Assembly (NCBI RefSeq): GCF_014645835.1
Contig: NZ_BMMM01000002.1
Location: 475,798-539,797 of the forward strand
Direction: 5' to 3'
Length of the DNA stretch: 64,000 nucleotides
DNA from: Streptomyces albiflavescens
GTDB lineage: Bacteria; Actinomycetota; Actinomycetes; Streptomycetales; Streptomycetaceae
Numbering within the stretch: the first letter of the stretch is position 1; the number at the start of each line of letters is the position of its first letter. A program made the position numbers and the translations under genes. Positions 15,300 through 23,837 of this stretch are shown one piece after another. The notes below the pieces were generated by a model. That model was not told where the DNA came from and searched no databases. It was given only the letters and a program-made list of their open reading frames with translations.

Positions 15300-16337
15300 A
15301 TGGCCGCGAACAGCAACCGCCCCGCCCTCATAGCCCTCACCGCGCTGGCCCCCGTCTCCTGGGGCAGCACGTATGCCGTCACCACCGAGTTCCTGCCGGC
15401 CGACCGTCCCCTGTTCACGGCGGTGATGCGCGCCCTGCCCGCCGGCTTACTGCTTCTGGCGCTGGCGCGGGTACTGCCGCGCGGCGTCTGGTGGGGGAAG
15501 GCGGCGGTGCTGGGCGCGCTGAACATCGGCGCCTTCTTTCCGCTGCTGTTCCTCTCCGCGTACCGGCTGCCCGGCGGTATGGCGGCGGTCGTCGGCTCGA
15601 TCGGGCCGCTGTTCGTCGCGGGCCTGTCGGTGCTGCTGCTCGGCGACCGGCCGACCCTTCGTACGCTCCTGACCGGCATCATTGCGGCCCTCGGCGTCAG
15701 CCTCGTCGTGCTGAGGGCGGCGGGCGCGCTCGACCTGGTGGGTGTGCTCGCGGCGCTCGCCTCAACCACCTCGATGTCCACGGGAACCGTGCTCACCAAG
15801 CGGTGGGGGCGGCCGGACGGGGTCGGCCCGCTGGCGCTCACCGCCTGGCAGTTGACGGCCGGCGGGCTGCTGATCGCGCCGGTCGCCCTGCTGGTCGAGG
15901 GTGCGCCGCCCGCGCTGGACGGCCGGGCGGTCGGCGGCTACCTCTACCTCGCGCTGGCGAACACAGCGGTCGCGTACTGGCTCTGGTTCCGCGGTATCGG
16001 CCGGCTCACCGCCACCCAAGTCACCTTCCTCGGCCCGCTCTCGCCGCTGACCGCGGCTGTCATCGGCTGGGCGGCGCTGGGGCAGGCGCTGACGCCGGTG
16101 CAGTTGGCGGGCATGGCGCTGGCGTTCGGGGCGACGGTGTTCGGCCAGCTCAAGGCGCATACGGCTGTCGAGCCGCGTATCGGCGTCGAGCGGCGTACCG
16201 GCGTCGAGCCGCGTACGGCCGTCGAAAGGGGCGCGACCGCCGGGCAGGGATCCCTCGGTGCGCGATCTTTCAGTTCAACTGAAAGGAATGCTCGAAAAGA
16301 TTCGATGGACGTGATGGTTCCCGCCTTGCGACGGTAG
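15300..16337 (+). CDS. EamA/DMT-family exporter with a TTA codon
   Basis: Inner-membrane transporter of the drug/metabolite superfamily, 345 residues, with about ten helices in two EamA repeats (first ALTALAPVSWGSTYAV..., second starting near DLVGVLAALASTTSMSTGTVL). It probably exports metabolites or amino acids. Codon 50 is TTA (15447-15449), so translation should depend on the bldA leucyl tRNA. The C-terminal 60 residues lie beyond the fold and carry an imperfect 18-base repeat (VEPRIG/VERRTG/VEPRTA). The start MAANSNRP at 15300 is inferred from the fold; the frame is open to 15222. Confidence 0.85.
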   Translation: MAANSNRPALIALTALAPVSWGSTYAVTTEFLPADRPLFTAVMRALPAGLLLLALARVLPRGVWWGKAAVLGALNIGAFFPLLFLSAYRLPGGMAAVVGSIGPLFVAGLSVLLLGDRPTLRTLLTGIIAALGVSLVVLRAAGALDLVGVLAALASTTSMSTGTVLTKRWGRPDGVGPLALTAWQLTAGGLLIAPVALLVEGAPPALDGRAVGGYLYLALANTAVAYWLWFRGIGRLTATQVTFLGPLSPLTAAVIGWAALGQALTPVQLAGMALAFGATVFGQLKAHTAVEPRIGVERRTGVEPRTAVERGATAGQGSLGARSFSSTERNARKDSMDVMVPALRR

Positions 16338-16344
16338 TCGGGCT

Positions 16345-16366
16345 GCTGCCCCGGCCGTCGGGCAGC
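16345..16366 (+). terminator. Hairpin between two EamA genes
   Basis: GCTGCCC (16345-16351) pairs with GGGCAGC (16360-16366) in the 61-base gap between the two exporter genes. No T-run follows, so it may only attenuate or act as a processing site. Confidence 0.4.
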
Positions 16367-16398
16367 TTCCCCGACCACACGAGAGGCAAGGGATATTC

Positions 16399-17331
16399 GT
16401 GGCAGTCCTGGACCGGACGCGTACGCACAGCGTGACCCCCACCGCAGCGCGGAAGGGGGTCACCGGTCTCGGAATCGCCCTCGCGGCCGCCGCCACGGTC
16501 CTCTGGTCCGGGAGCTTCGTGGCCGTGCGCGCGCTGCACGACAGTGTGCCGCCCGTCCAGCACGCGTTCTGGCGCTGGGTCATCGCGCTCGTGGCGGTCG
16601 CCCCGTTCGCGGCGCGCGAGGCCTGGCGGCAGCGGGCGCCGGTACGCCGTCACCTCGGTCATGTCCTCCTCGCCGCCCTGCTCGGTGTCACCGTGTACAA
16701 CACGCTGGTCAACCAGGCGGGCGTCTCCACCTCCGCCGGCAACATGGGCATGATCATGGCCGCGTCGCCCGTCCTGATGGCGGTGTACGAGCGGATCGGC
16801 GGCGTACGTCTCGGAGCGCGTCGTGTCGCCGGGATGCTGATCGCCTGCACGGGCGTCGTGCTCCTGGTCTCCAAGGGTTCGCTGTCGGCCGTGGACTTCA
16901 CGGCGGGCGACCTCTGGATGATCGCTGCGGCGACGTGCTTCGCCTCGTACAGCGCGCTCCTGCGCCGCCGGCCCGCCGAACTCACCGGCCTCACCTTCCT
17001 GTTCACCATCTTCGTCCTGGGTACGGTGATGCTGCTCCCGGCGTACGCGCTGAGCGTGCGGACGCAAGGGACCTTCACGCCCACCCCCGCGACGATCGGC
17101 CCTCTCCTCTATGTGGGAGTCGCTTCCTCCGCGGTCGCCTTCTTCGCCTGGAACAAGGCCATCTCCCTCATCGGCGCGGCCCGCGCCGGAACCGTCTACT
17201 ACCTCCAGCCGGTCTGCGTCGCCGCCCTGTCGTACCTGCTTCTCGCCGAGCGGACGACCTGGACGCAACTGCTCTGCATGACCCTGATCCTGGGCGGAGT
17301 CGTCCTGGGCACCGCCGCCAGGGCCCGCTGA
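16399..17331 (+). CDS. EamA/DMT-family transporter
   Basis: A second DMT exporter of 310 residues and about ten helices, with the first EamA repeat at GLGIALAAAATVLWSGSFVAVRAL and the second near DLWMIAAATCFASYSALLRRRP. Final helices are PVCVAALSYLLLAERTTWTQLLCMTLILGGVVL. It is not a recent duplicate of the preceding gene, since the sequences differ along most of their length, but the same strand and close spacing suggest co-expression. The GTG start at 16399 follows GAGAGGCAAGGGAT. Substrate unknown. Confidence 0.9.
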   Translation: MAVLDRTRTHSVTPTAARKGVTGLGIALAAAATVLWSGSFVAVRALHDSVPPVQHAFWRWVIALVAVAPFAAREAWRQRAPVRRHLGHVLLAALLGVTVYNTLVNQAGVSTSAGNMGMIMAASPVLMAVYERIGGVRLGARRVAGMLIACTGVVLLVSKGSLSAVDFTAGDLWMIAAATCFASYSALLRRRPAELTGLTFLFTIFVLGTVMLLPAYALSVRTQGTFTPTPATIGPLLYVGVASSAVAFFAWNKAISLIGAARAGTVYYLQPVCVAALSYLLLAERTTWTQLLCMTLILGGVVLGTAARAR

Positions 17332-17376
17332 ACCGCCGCAGGTCGGGGCCTCCGGGCCGCGGGATAGGTTGCCGCC

Positions 17377-18291
17377 ATGGCCGAGTACGACAAGTGGGAC
17401 ATCAGGAAGCTGGAGATTCTGCGGACGCTGCGCGAGCGCGGGACCGTCACCGCGACCGCCCAGGCGCTGATGATGACCCCCTCCGCCGTGTCGCAGCAGC
17501 TGACGAACCTCGCGAAGCAGCTCGACGTGACCCTGTTGGAGGCACAGGGGCGGCGGGTTCGGCTCACCGACGCGGCGGAGCTCGTGCTGCGGCACGCCGA
17601 GGCGGTGTTCGAGCAACTGGAGCGGGCCGACGCCGAGTTGACCGCGTACGCGCACGGGGAGGTCGGGGAGGTGCGGGTCGGTGCCTTCTCCACCGCCGTG
17701 CCCGCGCTCGTCGTACCCGCTGTGCGGGCGTTGCGTGCGGCGCGGCCCGGGATCTCCGTGCAGGTGCGGGAGGCCGAGGCGGCGGAGGCGTACGAACTGC
17801 TCGGCGCCGGGGTGGTGGACCTCGCCCTGTCGCTGGCCGCGCAGGCGCCGTCCGCGGCGGATTCCCGCTTCACGCGCGTGCCGCTGCTCGCCGACCCGCT
17901 CGACCTCGCGCTCCCGCATGGGCACGCGCTGGCCGGCGCGCCGGTGGTGCGGCTGGCCGACTTCGCCGCCGAGTCCTGGATCTTCGGGGGGAGCGGGCCG
18001 TGGTCGGACATCACCCGGGGGGCGTGTGAGGCGGCCGGGTTCAGTCCGCATCAGGGTCACTCCGCGGCCGGGTGGACCGCGATCCTCGCGATGGTCGAGG
18101 CGGGGATGGGTGTCGCGCTGGTGCCGCGGATGGCCGCGGTGCGGCGGGAGGGTGTGGTGATGCGGGAGCTCGCGGGGGAGCGTCCGCATCGGCATGTGGT
18201 GGCCGCGGTGCGGCGCGGGGCGGAGGAGGGAGCCGCGGTGGGGAGAGTGTTGGAGGCGCTGGGAGAGGTGGCGGCGGGGCTGGGTCGTTAG
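17377..18291 (+). CDS. LysR-family transcriptional regulator
   Basis: A 304-residue LysR-type regulator. The N-terminal helix-turn-helix reads LEILRTLRERGTVTATAQALMMTPSAVSQQLTNLAKQLDVTLLEAQGRRVRLTDAAELVL, and the periplasmic-binding-like effector domain follows from about residue 95 (GEVRVGAFSTAVPALVVPAVRAL). It lies 45 bases after the second EamA gene on the same strand, so it may regulate those exporters. LysR genes are more often divergent from their targets, so this is inference only. Confidence 0.92.
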   Translation: MAEYDKWDIRKLEILRTLRERGTVTATAQALMMTPSAVSQQLTNLAKQLDVTLLEAQGRRVRLTDAAELVLRHAEAVFEQLERADAELTAYAHGEVGEVRVGAFSTAVPALVVPAVRALRAARPGISVQVREAEAAEAYELLGAGVVDLALSLAAQAPSAADSRFTRVPLLADPLDLALPHGHALAGAPVVRLADFAAESWIFGGSGPWSDITRGACEAAGFSPHQGHSAAGWTAILAMVEAGMGVALVPRMAAVRREGVVMRELAGERPHRHVVAAVRRGAEEGAAVGRVLEALGEVAAGLGR

Positions 18292-18354
18292 CGGGTTCTC
18301 GCCCCTCGCCTCCTCCATCCCCGCCCTCCCGAACTCTCGGCTTCTCCCCCAGTG

Positions 18355-18563
18355 CCTTAGGGGGCTTCTGATGGATCTCCGCGGCGTCACGACGCCCGGC
18401 ACGCACTCTCGCCGCACCGGACAAAAGCCCTAGTAGCTCCTCCCCCACGCTCGGCTTCGCTCGCGCGGGGGGACCCCCATCGAGGACTTCCGCCCGGCAC
18501 GCCGAGAGCACGCACCGAACGCCGCTCCTTCTTCCACGGAGATCCATCAGAAACCCCCTAAGG
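18355..18563. repeat. MITE-like element with 30-bp terminal inverted repeats
   Basis: Bases 18355-18384 and the reverse complement of 18534-18563 match at 28 of 30 positions, sharing TTCTGATGGATCTCCG. The 149-base interior has no credible coding sequence. It contains the motif CGCCCGGCACGC twice and a GC-rich hairpin segment (CGCTCGGCTTCGCTCG). The element lies in the 391-base gap between the LysR and sigma-factor genes. Terminal repeats with a short non-coding interior suggest a non-autonomous transposable element or a dispersed streptomycete repeat; no transposase is present. Confidence 0.75.
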
Positions 18564-18682
18564 GCCTGGGAGGTACCCCCAGAGCAGGGGACCGCCACCG
18601 TCCCTCGGGGACTCCCCACCCAGACCCCCGTATCGCGCCAACGCGCTCGTCCTCGAACGCCGGACGGGCTAGAACAGTCTCC

Positions 18683-20017
18683 GTGGGCGTCGATGTGGTG
18701 TGCCGGAGTTGTGGGAAGGCGTTGCCCGAGCGGGTGGGGCGGAAGGGGCGGAGCTCGGTGTACTGCTCCGCCGCCTGTCGGCAGAAGGCGTATCGGGAAC
18801 GGCGGGCGGAGCCCGTGGACACCGCGGAGGGCCTCATCGAGGAGGTCGGCCGGCAGGTCGAAGCACTGGTGCCACAACCACCGTCCGTCTTCTACTCCGG
18901 AGTGACGGAGCTGTCGTCCACCGTCGGCCGGCTGCGCCGTATCGCCCGAGTCGCCCGGGACACCGCGCAGGAAGCCGGCGGGGAACGCCCGGAGGATTTC
19001 GTCACGGGAGACGGAGTGACGGAAGTCGCCCTCACTGAGAGCGACTTCGCCACGCTCGTCGAGTCGTACCGGCGCGAGCTGCGCGTCCACTGCTACCGGA
19101 TGTCGGGCTCGTACGACGACGCGGAGGACCTCGTGCAGGAGACGTTCCTGCGGGCCTGGCGTGCGCGGGACGGGTTCGCCGGGCGGGCGAGCGTGCGGAC
19201 GTGGCTGTACCGGATCGCCACCAACACCTGCCTGGACTTCCAGCGGCGTACGGCGCGCCGCCCCCAGCGGTACGAGCCCCTGCCCGGCATGAACCACGGC
19301 AGCGCCGAACCCCCGACCCGCATCACCTGGCTCCAGCCGTACCCGGACGAGGACCTGCCCTCGGCGGAGGACCAGCCGGACACCCGCGCCGTCTCCCGGG
19401 AGACCCTCGAGCTCGTGTTCCTCGCCGCCATCCAGCACCTCCCGCCCCGCCAGCGCGCGGTCCTTGTCCTGCGCGACGTCCTCGGCCTTGCGGCCGCCGA
19501 GACCGCCGAGGCCCTCGACATGACCGTGGCTTCGGTCAACAGCGCCTTGCAGCGTGCCCGGCCCACCCTGCGCGACCACCTGCCCCGCCGCCGCGCCGAC
19601 TGGACCGCCGTCGCCGACACCGACGCCCGCGAGCGCGAGATCCTCAAGCGCTACATGGCCGCCGCCGAACGCCTCGACCTCAGCGAGTTCGCCACCCTGC
19701 TCAGCGAGGACATCACGCTCACGATGCCGCCGAACCCGTTCTGGTTCGTCGGCCGCGCCGCCCTCACCGAATTCCTGAAGGTCAGCCTCGACCCCGCGTC
19801 CCCGATGTTCCTCGGGCACTGGCGCCATCTGCCCGCCCGCGCCAACGGCCAGCTCGCGGCGGGGGGTTATGTACGGCGTCCTGGGACGACCGTCTATCGC
19901 GCCCAGGTCCTCGACGTCCTCCGCATCGAGGGCGACCGGATCGTGGAGATCACCTCCTTCGAGCCGCACCTCTTCCCCGCGTTCGGACTGCCGCTGCGGC
20001 TCCCCGCCGACCGATGA
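18683..20017 (+). CDS. ECF sigma factor with N-terminal zinc ribbon and C-terminal SnoaL-like domain
   Basis: A 444-residue fusion. Residues 1-40 hold a Cys4 zinc-ribbon pattern (C7, C10, C28, C32 in VCRSCGK...YCSAACRQKAYRERR). A spacer of about 80 residues leads to sigma region 2 (FATLVESYRRELRVHCYRMSG, DDAEDLVQETFLRAWRARD, TWLYRIATNTCLDF) and region 4 (LPPRQRAVLVLRDVLGLAAAETAEALDMTVASVNSALQRAR). The last 120 residues resemble the NTF2/SnoaL domain found in SigX5-type ECF factors (MPPNPFWFVGRAALTEFL...). In related ECF groups this domain controls activity without a separate anti-sigma factor. It is followed after 82 bases by an SDR gene. Confidence 0.85.
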   Translation: MGVDVVCRSCGKALPERVGRKGRSSVYCSAACRQKAYRERRAEPVDTAEGLIEEVGRQVEALVPQPPSVFYSGVTELSSTVGRLRRIARVARDTAQEAGGERPEDFVTGDGVTEVALTESDFATLVESYRRELRVHCYRMSGSYDDAEDLVQETFLRAWRARDGFAGRASVRTWLYRIATNTCLDFQRRTARRPQRYEPLPGMNHGSAEPPTRITWLQPYPDEDLPSAEDQPDTRAVSRETLELVFLAAIQHLPPRQRAVLVLRDVLGLAAAETAEALDMTVASVNSALQRARPTLRDHLPRRRADWTAVADTDAREREILKRYMAAAERLDLSEFATLLSEDITLTMPPNPFWFVGRAALTEFLKVSLDPASPMFLGHWRHLPARANGQLAAGGYVRRPGTTVYRAQVLDVLRIEGDRIVEITSFEPHLFPAFGLPLRLPADR

Positions 20018-20099
20018 GTGCGCGGGGCCGCGTACGTCTCCATGACCGACACGTACGACCACGTACTCACCCGTACGACCGACCTCATGGAGGAACACC

Positions 20100-20885
20100 A
20101 TGCTGCTCACCGACAAGACCGCGATCATCTACGGCGCCGGCGGAAGCATCGGCGGCGCCGTCGCCCGTACCTTCGCCCGCGAGGGCGCCCGCGTGCACCT
20201 CGTGGGGCGTACGACCCAGACGCTCGACGCGGTGGCCAAGGACATCGCCGCGGCGGGCGGGAACGCGGAGACGGCTGTCGTCGACGCGCTGGACGAGGCG
20301 GCGGTCGAGGCGCACGCCGGGTCCGTGGCGGCCGACGGCGGCATCGACGTGTCCTTCAACCTCGTCACGCGCGGCGACGTCCAGGGCATGCCGCTGCTCG
20401 ACATGCCCGTCGACGACTTCGTACGGCCCGTCGACACCGGCATCCGCGCCCACTTCATCACCGCTCGCGCCGCCGGCCGGCGCATGGCCGAGCGCGGATC
20501 CGGGGTGATCCTCACCCTCAACAGCGGTTCCGCGCACGGCAGTCCGATGATGGGCGGGACGGGGCCCGCGGACGCCGCGATCGACACCCTGGTGCGGAAC
20601 CTGGCGATGGAGCTGGGCCCGCGCGGGGTCCGGGCCGTGGGGCTGTGGGTCGCCGGGGTGCCCGAGACGCTGACCCGGGAGAAGCTCGCGGCGGTCGACA
20701 GCGGCATGGACCTCGACGAGAACGCCCTCCAGGGCCTGCTCGCCCACCTGGCGGGCATGCGCATGACCCGTCGCAGTCCGACGCTCCCCGAGGTCGCGGC
20801 CACCGCCGCCTTCCTCGCCTCCGACCACGCCGGCGGGATCACCGGCACGTTCGTCAACGTCACGGGTGGGATGGTCCCCCGCTGA
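20100..20885 (+). CDS. SDR-family protein lacking the YxxxK motif
   Basis: A Rossmann-fold protein of 261 residues. The nucleotide-binding start is IIYGAGGSIGGAVARTFAREGARVHLVGRT, and the C-terminal GGITGTFVNVTGGMVPR is typical of short-chain dehydrogenases. At the active-site position, the usual Tyr-xxx-Lys is Thr154-xxx-Asp158 (GGTGPADAAIDTL), while the flanking residues still align with the family (LVRNLAMELGPRGVRA). It may therefore be a non-catalytic or unusual SDR. ATG 20100 follows GGAGGAACACC. It is probably transcribed with the upstream sigma factor gene. Confidence 0.88.
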   Translation: MLLTDKTAIIYGAGGSIGGAVARTFAREGARVHLVGRTTQTLDAVAKDIAAAGGNAETAVVDALDEAAVEAHAGSVAADGGIDVSFNLVTRGDVQGMPLLDMPVDDFVRPVDTGIRAHFITARAAGRRMAERGSGVILTLNSGSAHGSPMMGGTGPADAAIDTLVRNLAMELGPRGVRAVGLWVAGVPETLTREKLAAVDSGMDLDENALQGLLAHLAGMRMTRRSPTLPEVAATAAFLASDHAGGITGTFVNVTGGMVPR

Positions 20886-21057
20886 CCCTCCGCTCGCGTC
20901 GGTTGTGCCACCAGGTGCGGGCCCACAACAGATGGACTCCACCGAGCGCGACGACGACGGCCGTCGCGTCCAAGCGCTGCGCCACCGAGTGGCCGGGGCC
21001 CAGACGGGCCACGGCCTTCGTACGACGCAGCAGGCGCCAGCGCAGACCGGACTGCAC
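20860..21057 (-). CDS. Possible small hypothetical protein
   Basis: A 65-codon frame from GTG 21057 whose product reads VQSGLRWRLLRRTKAVARLGPG and then a hydrophobic stretch, ATAVVVALGGVHLLWARTWW, ending in a basic tail. It occupies the gap between the SDR and pepN genes and overlaps the SDR 3' end by 26 bases. The ribosome site is poor. The single hydrophobic helix and coherent composition favour a real small membrane protein, but no family is recognised. Confidence 0.35.
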   Translation of the reverse strand: MQSGLRWRLLRRTKAVARLGPGHSVAQRLDATAVVVALGGVHLLWARTWWHNRRERRVSGGPSHP

Positions 21058-21144
21058 GTGCGGACCATGATCGACACCGCCCGCCTGGTGTGCACGGTGG
21101 GCGGGCAACTACCGAACAGGTCACCCGCCCACCGTCACCACCGA

Positions 21145-23724
21145 TCAGGCGTGTGCCGCCTGCGCGTCCGCCGCCTGCGCCTTCAGTGCCCGCTCCACGC
21201 CGGAACGGGACTCCGAGATCAGGCGCCGCAGGGCCGCATTGGGCTCGGCGGAGGCCAGCCACGCGTCCGTCTTGGCGAGGGTCTCCTCGGAGACCTGGAT
21301 CGACGGGTAGAGGCCGATCGCGATCTGCTGGGCGATCTCGTGCGAACGGGAGTCCCAGATGTCCTTGACCACGGCGAAGAACGTGTCCGTGTACGGGGCG
21401 AGCAGCTCGCGCTGGTCGGTCTGGACGAAGCCGGTGATCACCGCTTCCTGCACGGCGTTCGGAAGCTTGTCGGACTCGATGACCGAGGCCCAGGCCTCCG
21501 CCTTCGCCTCCTCGGTGGGACGGGAAGCCCGGGCCGTGGCCGCGTGCCGCTCACCGGCTGCCGTCTTGTCGCGCTCGTACTCGGCGGCGATCTCCGCCTC
21601 GTCGAAGCGGCCGACCGCCGCGAGCCGCTCCACGAACGCCCAGCGCAGCTCGGTGTCCACGGCCAGGCCCTCGATGGTCTCCCGGCCCTCCAGCAGCGCC
21701 TCCAGCAGGTCCAGCTGCTCCGGTGTGCGGGCGGTCGCCGCGAAGGCGCGCGCCCAGGCCAGCTGGTGGTCGCCGGCGGGCTCGGCCGCGCGCAGGTGGG
21801 CGAGCGTGGCGTCCGTCCAGCGGGTCAGCAGGGCCTCGCGCGCCGTCGGGTCGGCGTACAGCTCGATCGCCAGCTTCACCTGGCGCTGCAGCGACTGCAC
21901 GACGCCGATGTCGGACTCCTTGCCGATGCCGGACAGGACGAGGGACAGGTAGTCGCGGGTCGCGAGTTCCGCGTCCCGGGTCATGTCCCAGGCCGAGGCC
22001 CAGCACAGGGCACGGGGGAGGGAGGACTCGAAGTCGCCCAGGTGCTCCGTGACGTGGGCCAGCGAGGCCTCGTCGAGGCGGACCTTGGCGTACGACAGGT
22101 CGTCGTCGTTGAGCAGGAAGACCGCCGGGCGGCGCTTGCCGACCAGCTCCGGTACGGCGGTCAGCTCGCCGTCGACGTCCAGCTCGACACGTTCGACGCG
22201 CACCAGCTTGCCGCTCGCCTCGTCCAGGTCGTACAGGCCGATGGCGATGCGGTGCGGGCGCAGCGTCGGCTCGCCCTTGGCGCCGGCGGGCAGGGCCGGG
22301 GCCTCCTGGCGGATCGCGAAGGAGGTGACGACGCCGTCCGCGTCCGTCTCGACCTCCGGGCGCAGGATGTTGATGCCGGCCGTCTGCAGCCACTTCTGCG
22401 ACCAGTTCTTCAAGTCACGGCCGGAGGTCTGCTCCAGCGCGCCCAGCAGATCGCTGAGCCGCGTGTTGCCGTACGCGTGCGCCTTGAAGTACGCCTGCAC
22501 GCCCTGGAAGAACTCGTCCATGCCGACATACGCGACAAGCTGCTTGAGGACGGAGGCGCCCTTGGCGTACGTGATCCCGTCGAAGTTGACGAGGACGTCG
22601 TCGAGGTCGCGGATCTCCGCCATGATCGGGTGGGTGGAGGGCAGCTGGTCCTGCCGGTACGCCCAGGTCTTCATGGAGTTGGCGAACGTGGTCCAGGAGT
22701 GCGGCCAGCGCGAGCCGGGCGCGTACGCCTGACAGGCGATGGACGTGTAGGTGGCGAACGACTCGTTCAGCCACAGGTCGTTCCACCACTCCATGGTCAC
22801 CAGGTCGCCGAACCACATGTGGGCGAGCTCGTGCAGGATCGTCTCGGCACGCACCTCGTACGCGGCATCGGTGACCTTGGAGCGGAACACGTACTGGTCA
22901 CGAATCGTCACCGCACCGGCGTTCTCCATCGCGCCCGCGTTGAACTCCGGCACGAAGAGCTGGTCGTACTTCTTGAACGGGTACGCGTAGTCGAACTTCT
23001 CCTGGAACCAGTCGAAGCCCTGCCGCGTCACCTCGAAGATCGCGTCCGAGTCGAGGAACTCGGCGAGCGAGGGCCGGCAGTAGATGCCGAGCGGGACGGA
23101 CTGCCCGTCCTTCTCGTAGACGCTGTGGACGGAGTGGTACGGCCCGACGATGAGCGCGGTGATGTACGTCGAGATCCGCGGCGTCGGCTCGAAGACCCAG
23201 ACGTCGTCCTTGGGCTCGGGCGTCGGCGAGTTGGAGATGACGGTCCAGCCGGTCGGCGCCTTCACGGTGAACTGGAAGGTGGCCTTCAGATCGGGCTGCT
23301 CGAAGGACGCGAAGACGCGGCGCGCGTCCGGGACCTCGAACTGGGTGTAGAGGTAGGCCTGCTCGTCGACCGGGTCGACGAACCGGTGCAGCCCCTCGCC
23401 GGTGTTGGTGTAGGCGCAGTCCGCGACGACCCGGAGCACATTGCGCCCCGTCAGCAGACCCGTGAGCGCGATCCGCGAGTCCTTGAAGACCTCGGCGGGG
23501 TCGAGCGCGTCACCGTTCAGGGTGACCTCGTGGACGGTCGGGGCCACCAGGTCGATGAAGGACTCCGCGCCGGTCTCGGCGGAGTCGAAGCGCACCGTGG
23601 TCACGGACCTGTAGGTGCCGCCCTCCTGCGCGCCGGAGAGGTCGAGATCGATCTCGTACGAGTCAACGGTGAGCAGCTTCGCCCGCTGCTGTGCCTCTTC
23701 GCGGGTCAGGTTTGTGCCAGGCAC
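21145..23724 (-). CDS. pepN: Aminopeptidase N (M1 family)
   Basis: Zinc metallo-aminopeptidase of 859 residues that removes N-terminal amino acids from peptides in the cytoplasm. The exopeptidase motif GAMENAGAVT and the zinc site HELAH (H298, E299, H302) with the third ligand E321 in NESFATY are all present. An ERAP1-like helical C-terminal domain makes up the last third. The start MPGTNLTREEAQQRAKLL at 23724 is normal for the actinobacterial enzyme. A paralogue lies at 41764-44358. The gene is divergent from the DUF1203 gene. Confidence 0.96.
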   Translation of the reverse strand: MPGTNLTREEAQQRAKLLTVDSYEIDLDLSGAQEGGTYRSVTTVRFDSAETGAESFIDLVAPTVHEVTLNGDALDPAEVFKDSRIALTGLLTGRNVLRVVADCAYTNTGEGLHRFVDPVDEQAYLYTQFEVPDARRVFASFEQPDLKATFQFTVKAPTGWTVISNSPTPEPKDDVWVFEPTPRISTYITALIVGPYHSVHSVYEKDGQSVPLGIYCRPSLAEFLDSDAIFEVTRQGFDWFQEKFDYAYPFKKYDQLFVPEFNAGAMENAGAVTIRDQYVFRSKVTDAAYEVRAETILHELAHMWFGDLVTMEWWNDLWLNESFATYTSIACQAYAPGSRWPHSWTTFANSMKTWAYRQDQLPSTHPIMAEIRDLDDVLVNFDGITYAKGASVLKQLVAYVGMDEFFQGVQAYFKAHAYGNTRLSDLLGALEQTSGRDLKNWSQKWLQTAGINILRPEVETDADGVVTSFAIRQEAPALPAGAKGEPTLRPHRIAIGLYDLDEASGKLVRVERVELDVDGELTAVPELVGKRRPAVFLLNDDDLSYAKVRLDEASLAHVTEHLGDFESSLPRALCWASAWDMTRDAELATRDYLSLVLSGIGKESDIGVVQSLQRQVKLAIELYADPTAREALLTRWTDATLAHLRAAEPAGDHQLAWARAFAATARTPEQLDLLEALLEGRETIEGLAVDTELRWAFVERLAAVGRFDEAEIAAEYERDKTAAGERHAATARASRPTEEAKAEAWASVIESDKLPNAVQEAVITGFVQTDQRELLAPYTDTFFAVVKDIWDSRSHEIAQQIAIGLYPSIQVSEETLAKTDAWLASAEPNAALRRLISESRSGVERALKAQAADAQAAHA

Positions 23725-23837
23725 GCGGTCATCTCCTCGTTATGTGTGGGTTGCGCCATCCTTCCACGGGACCTGCACGGAATGCGATGTCCGTATCCCG
23801 CCGGTGAGGAGCCCCGGCGGGCGCGAACCTGGACGTC

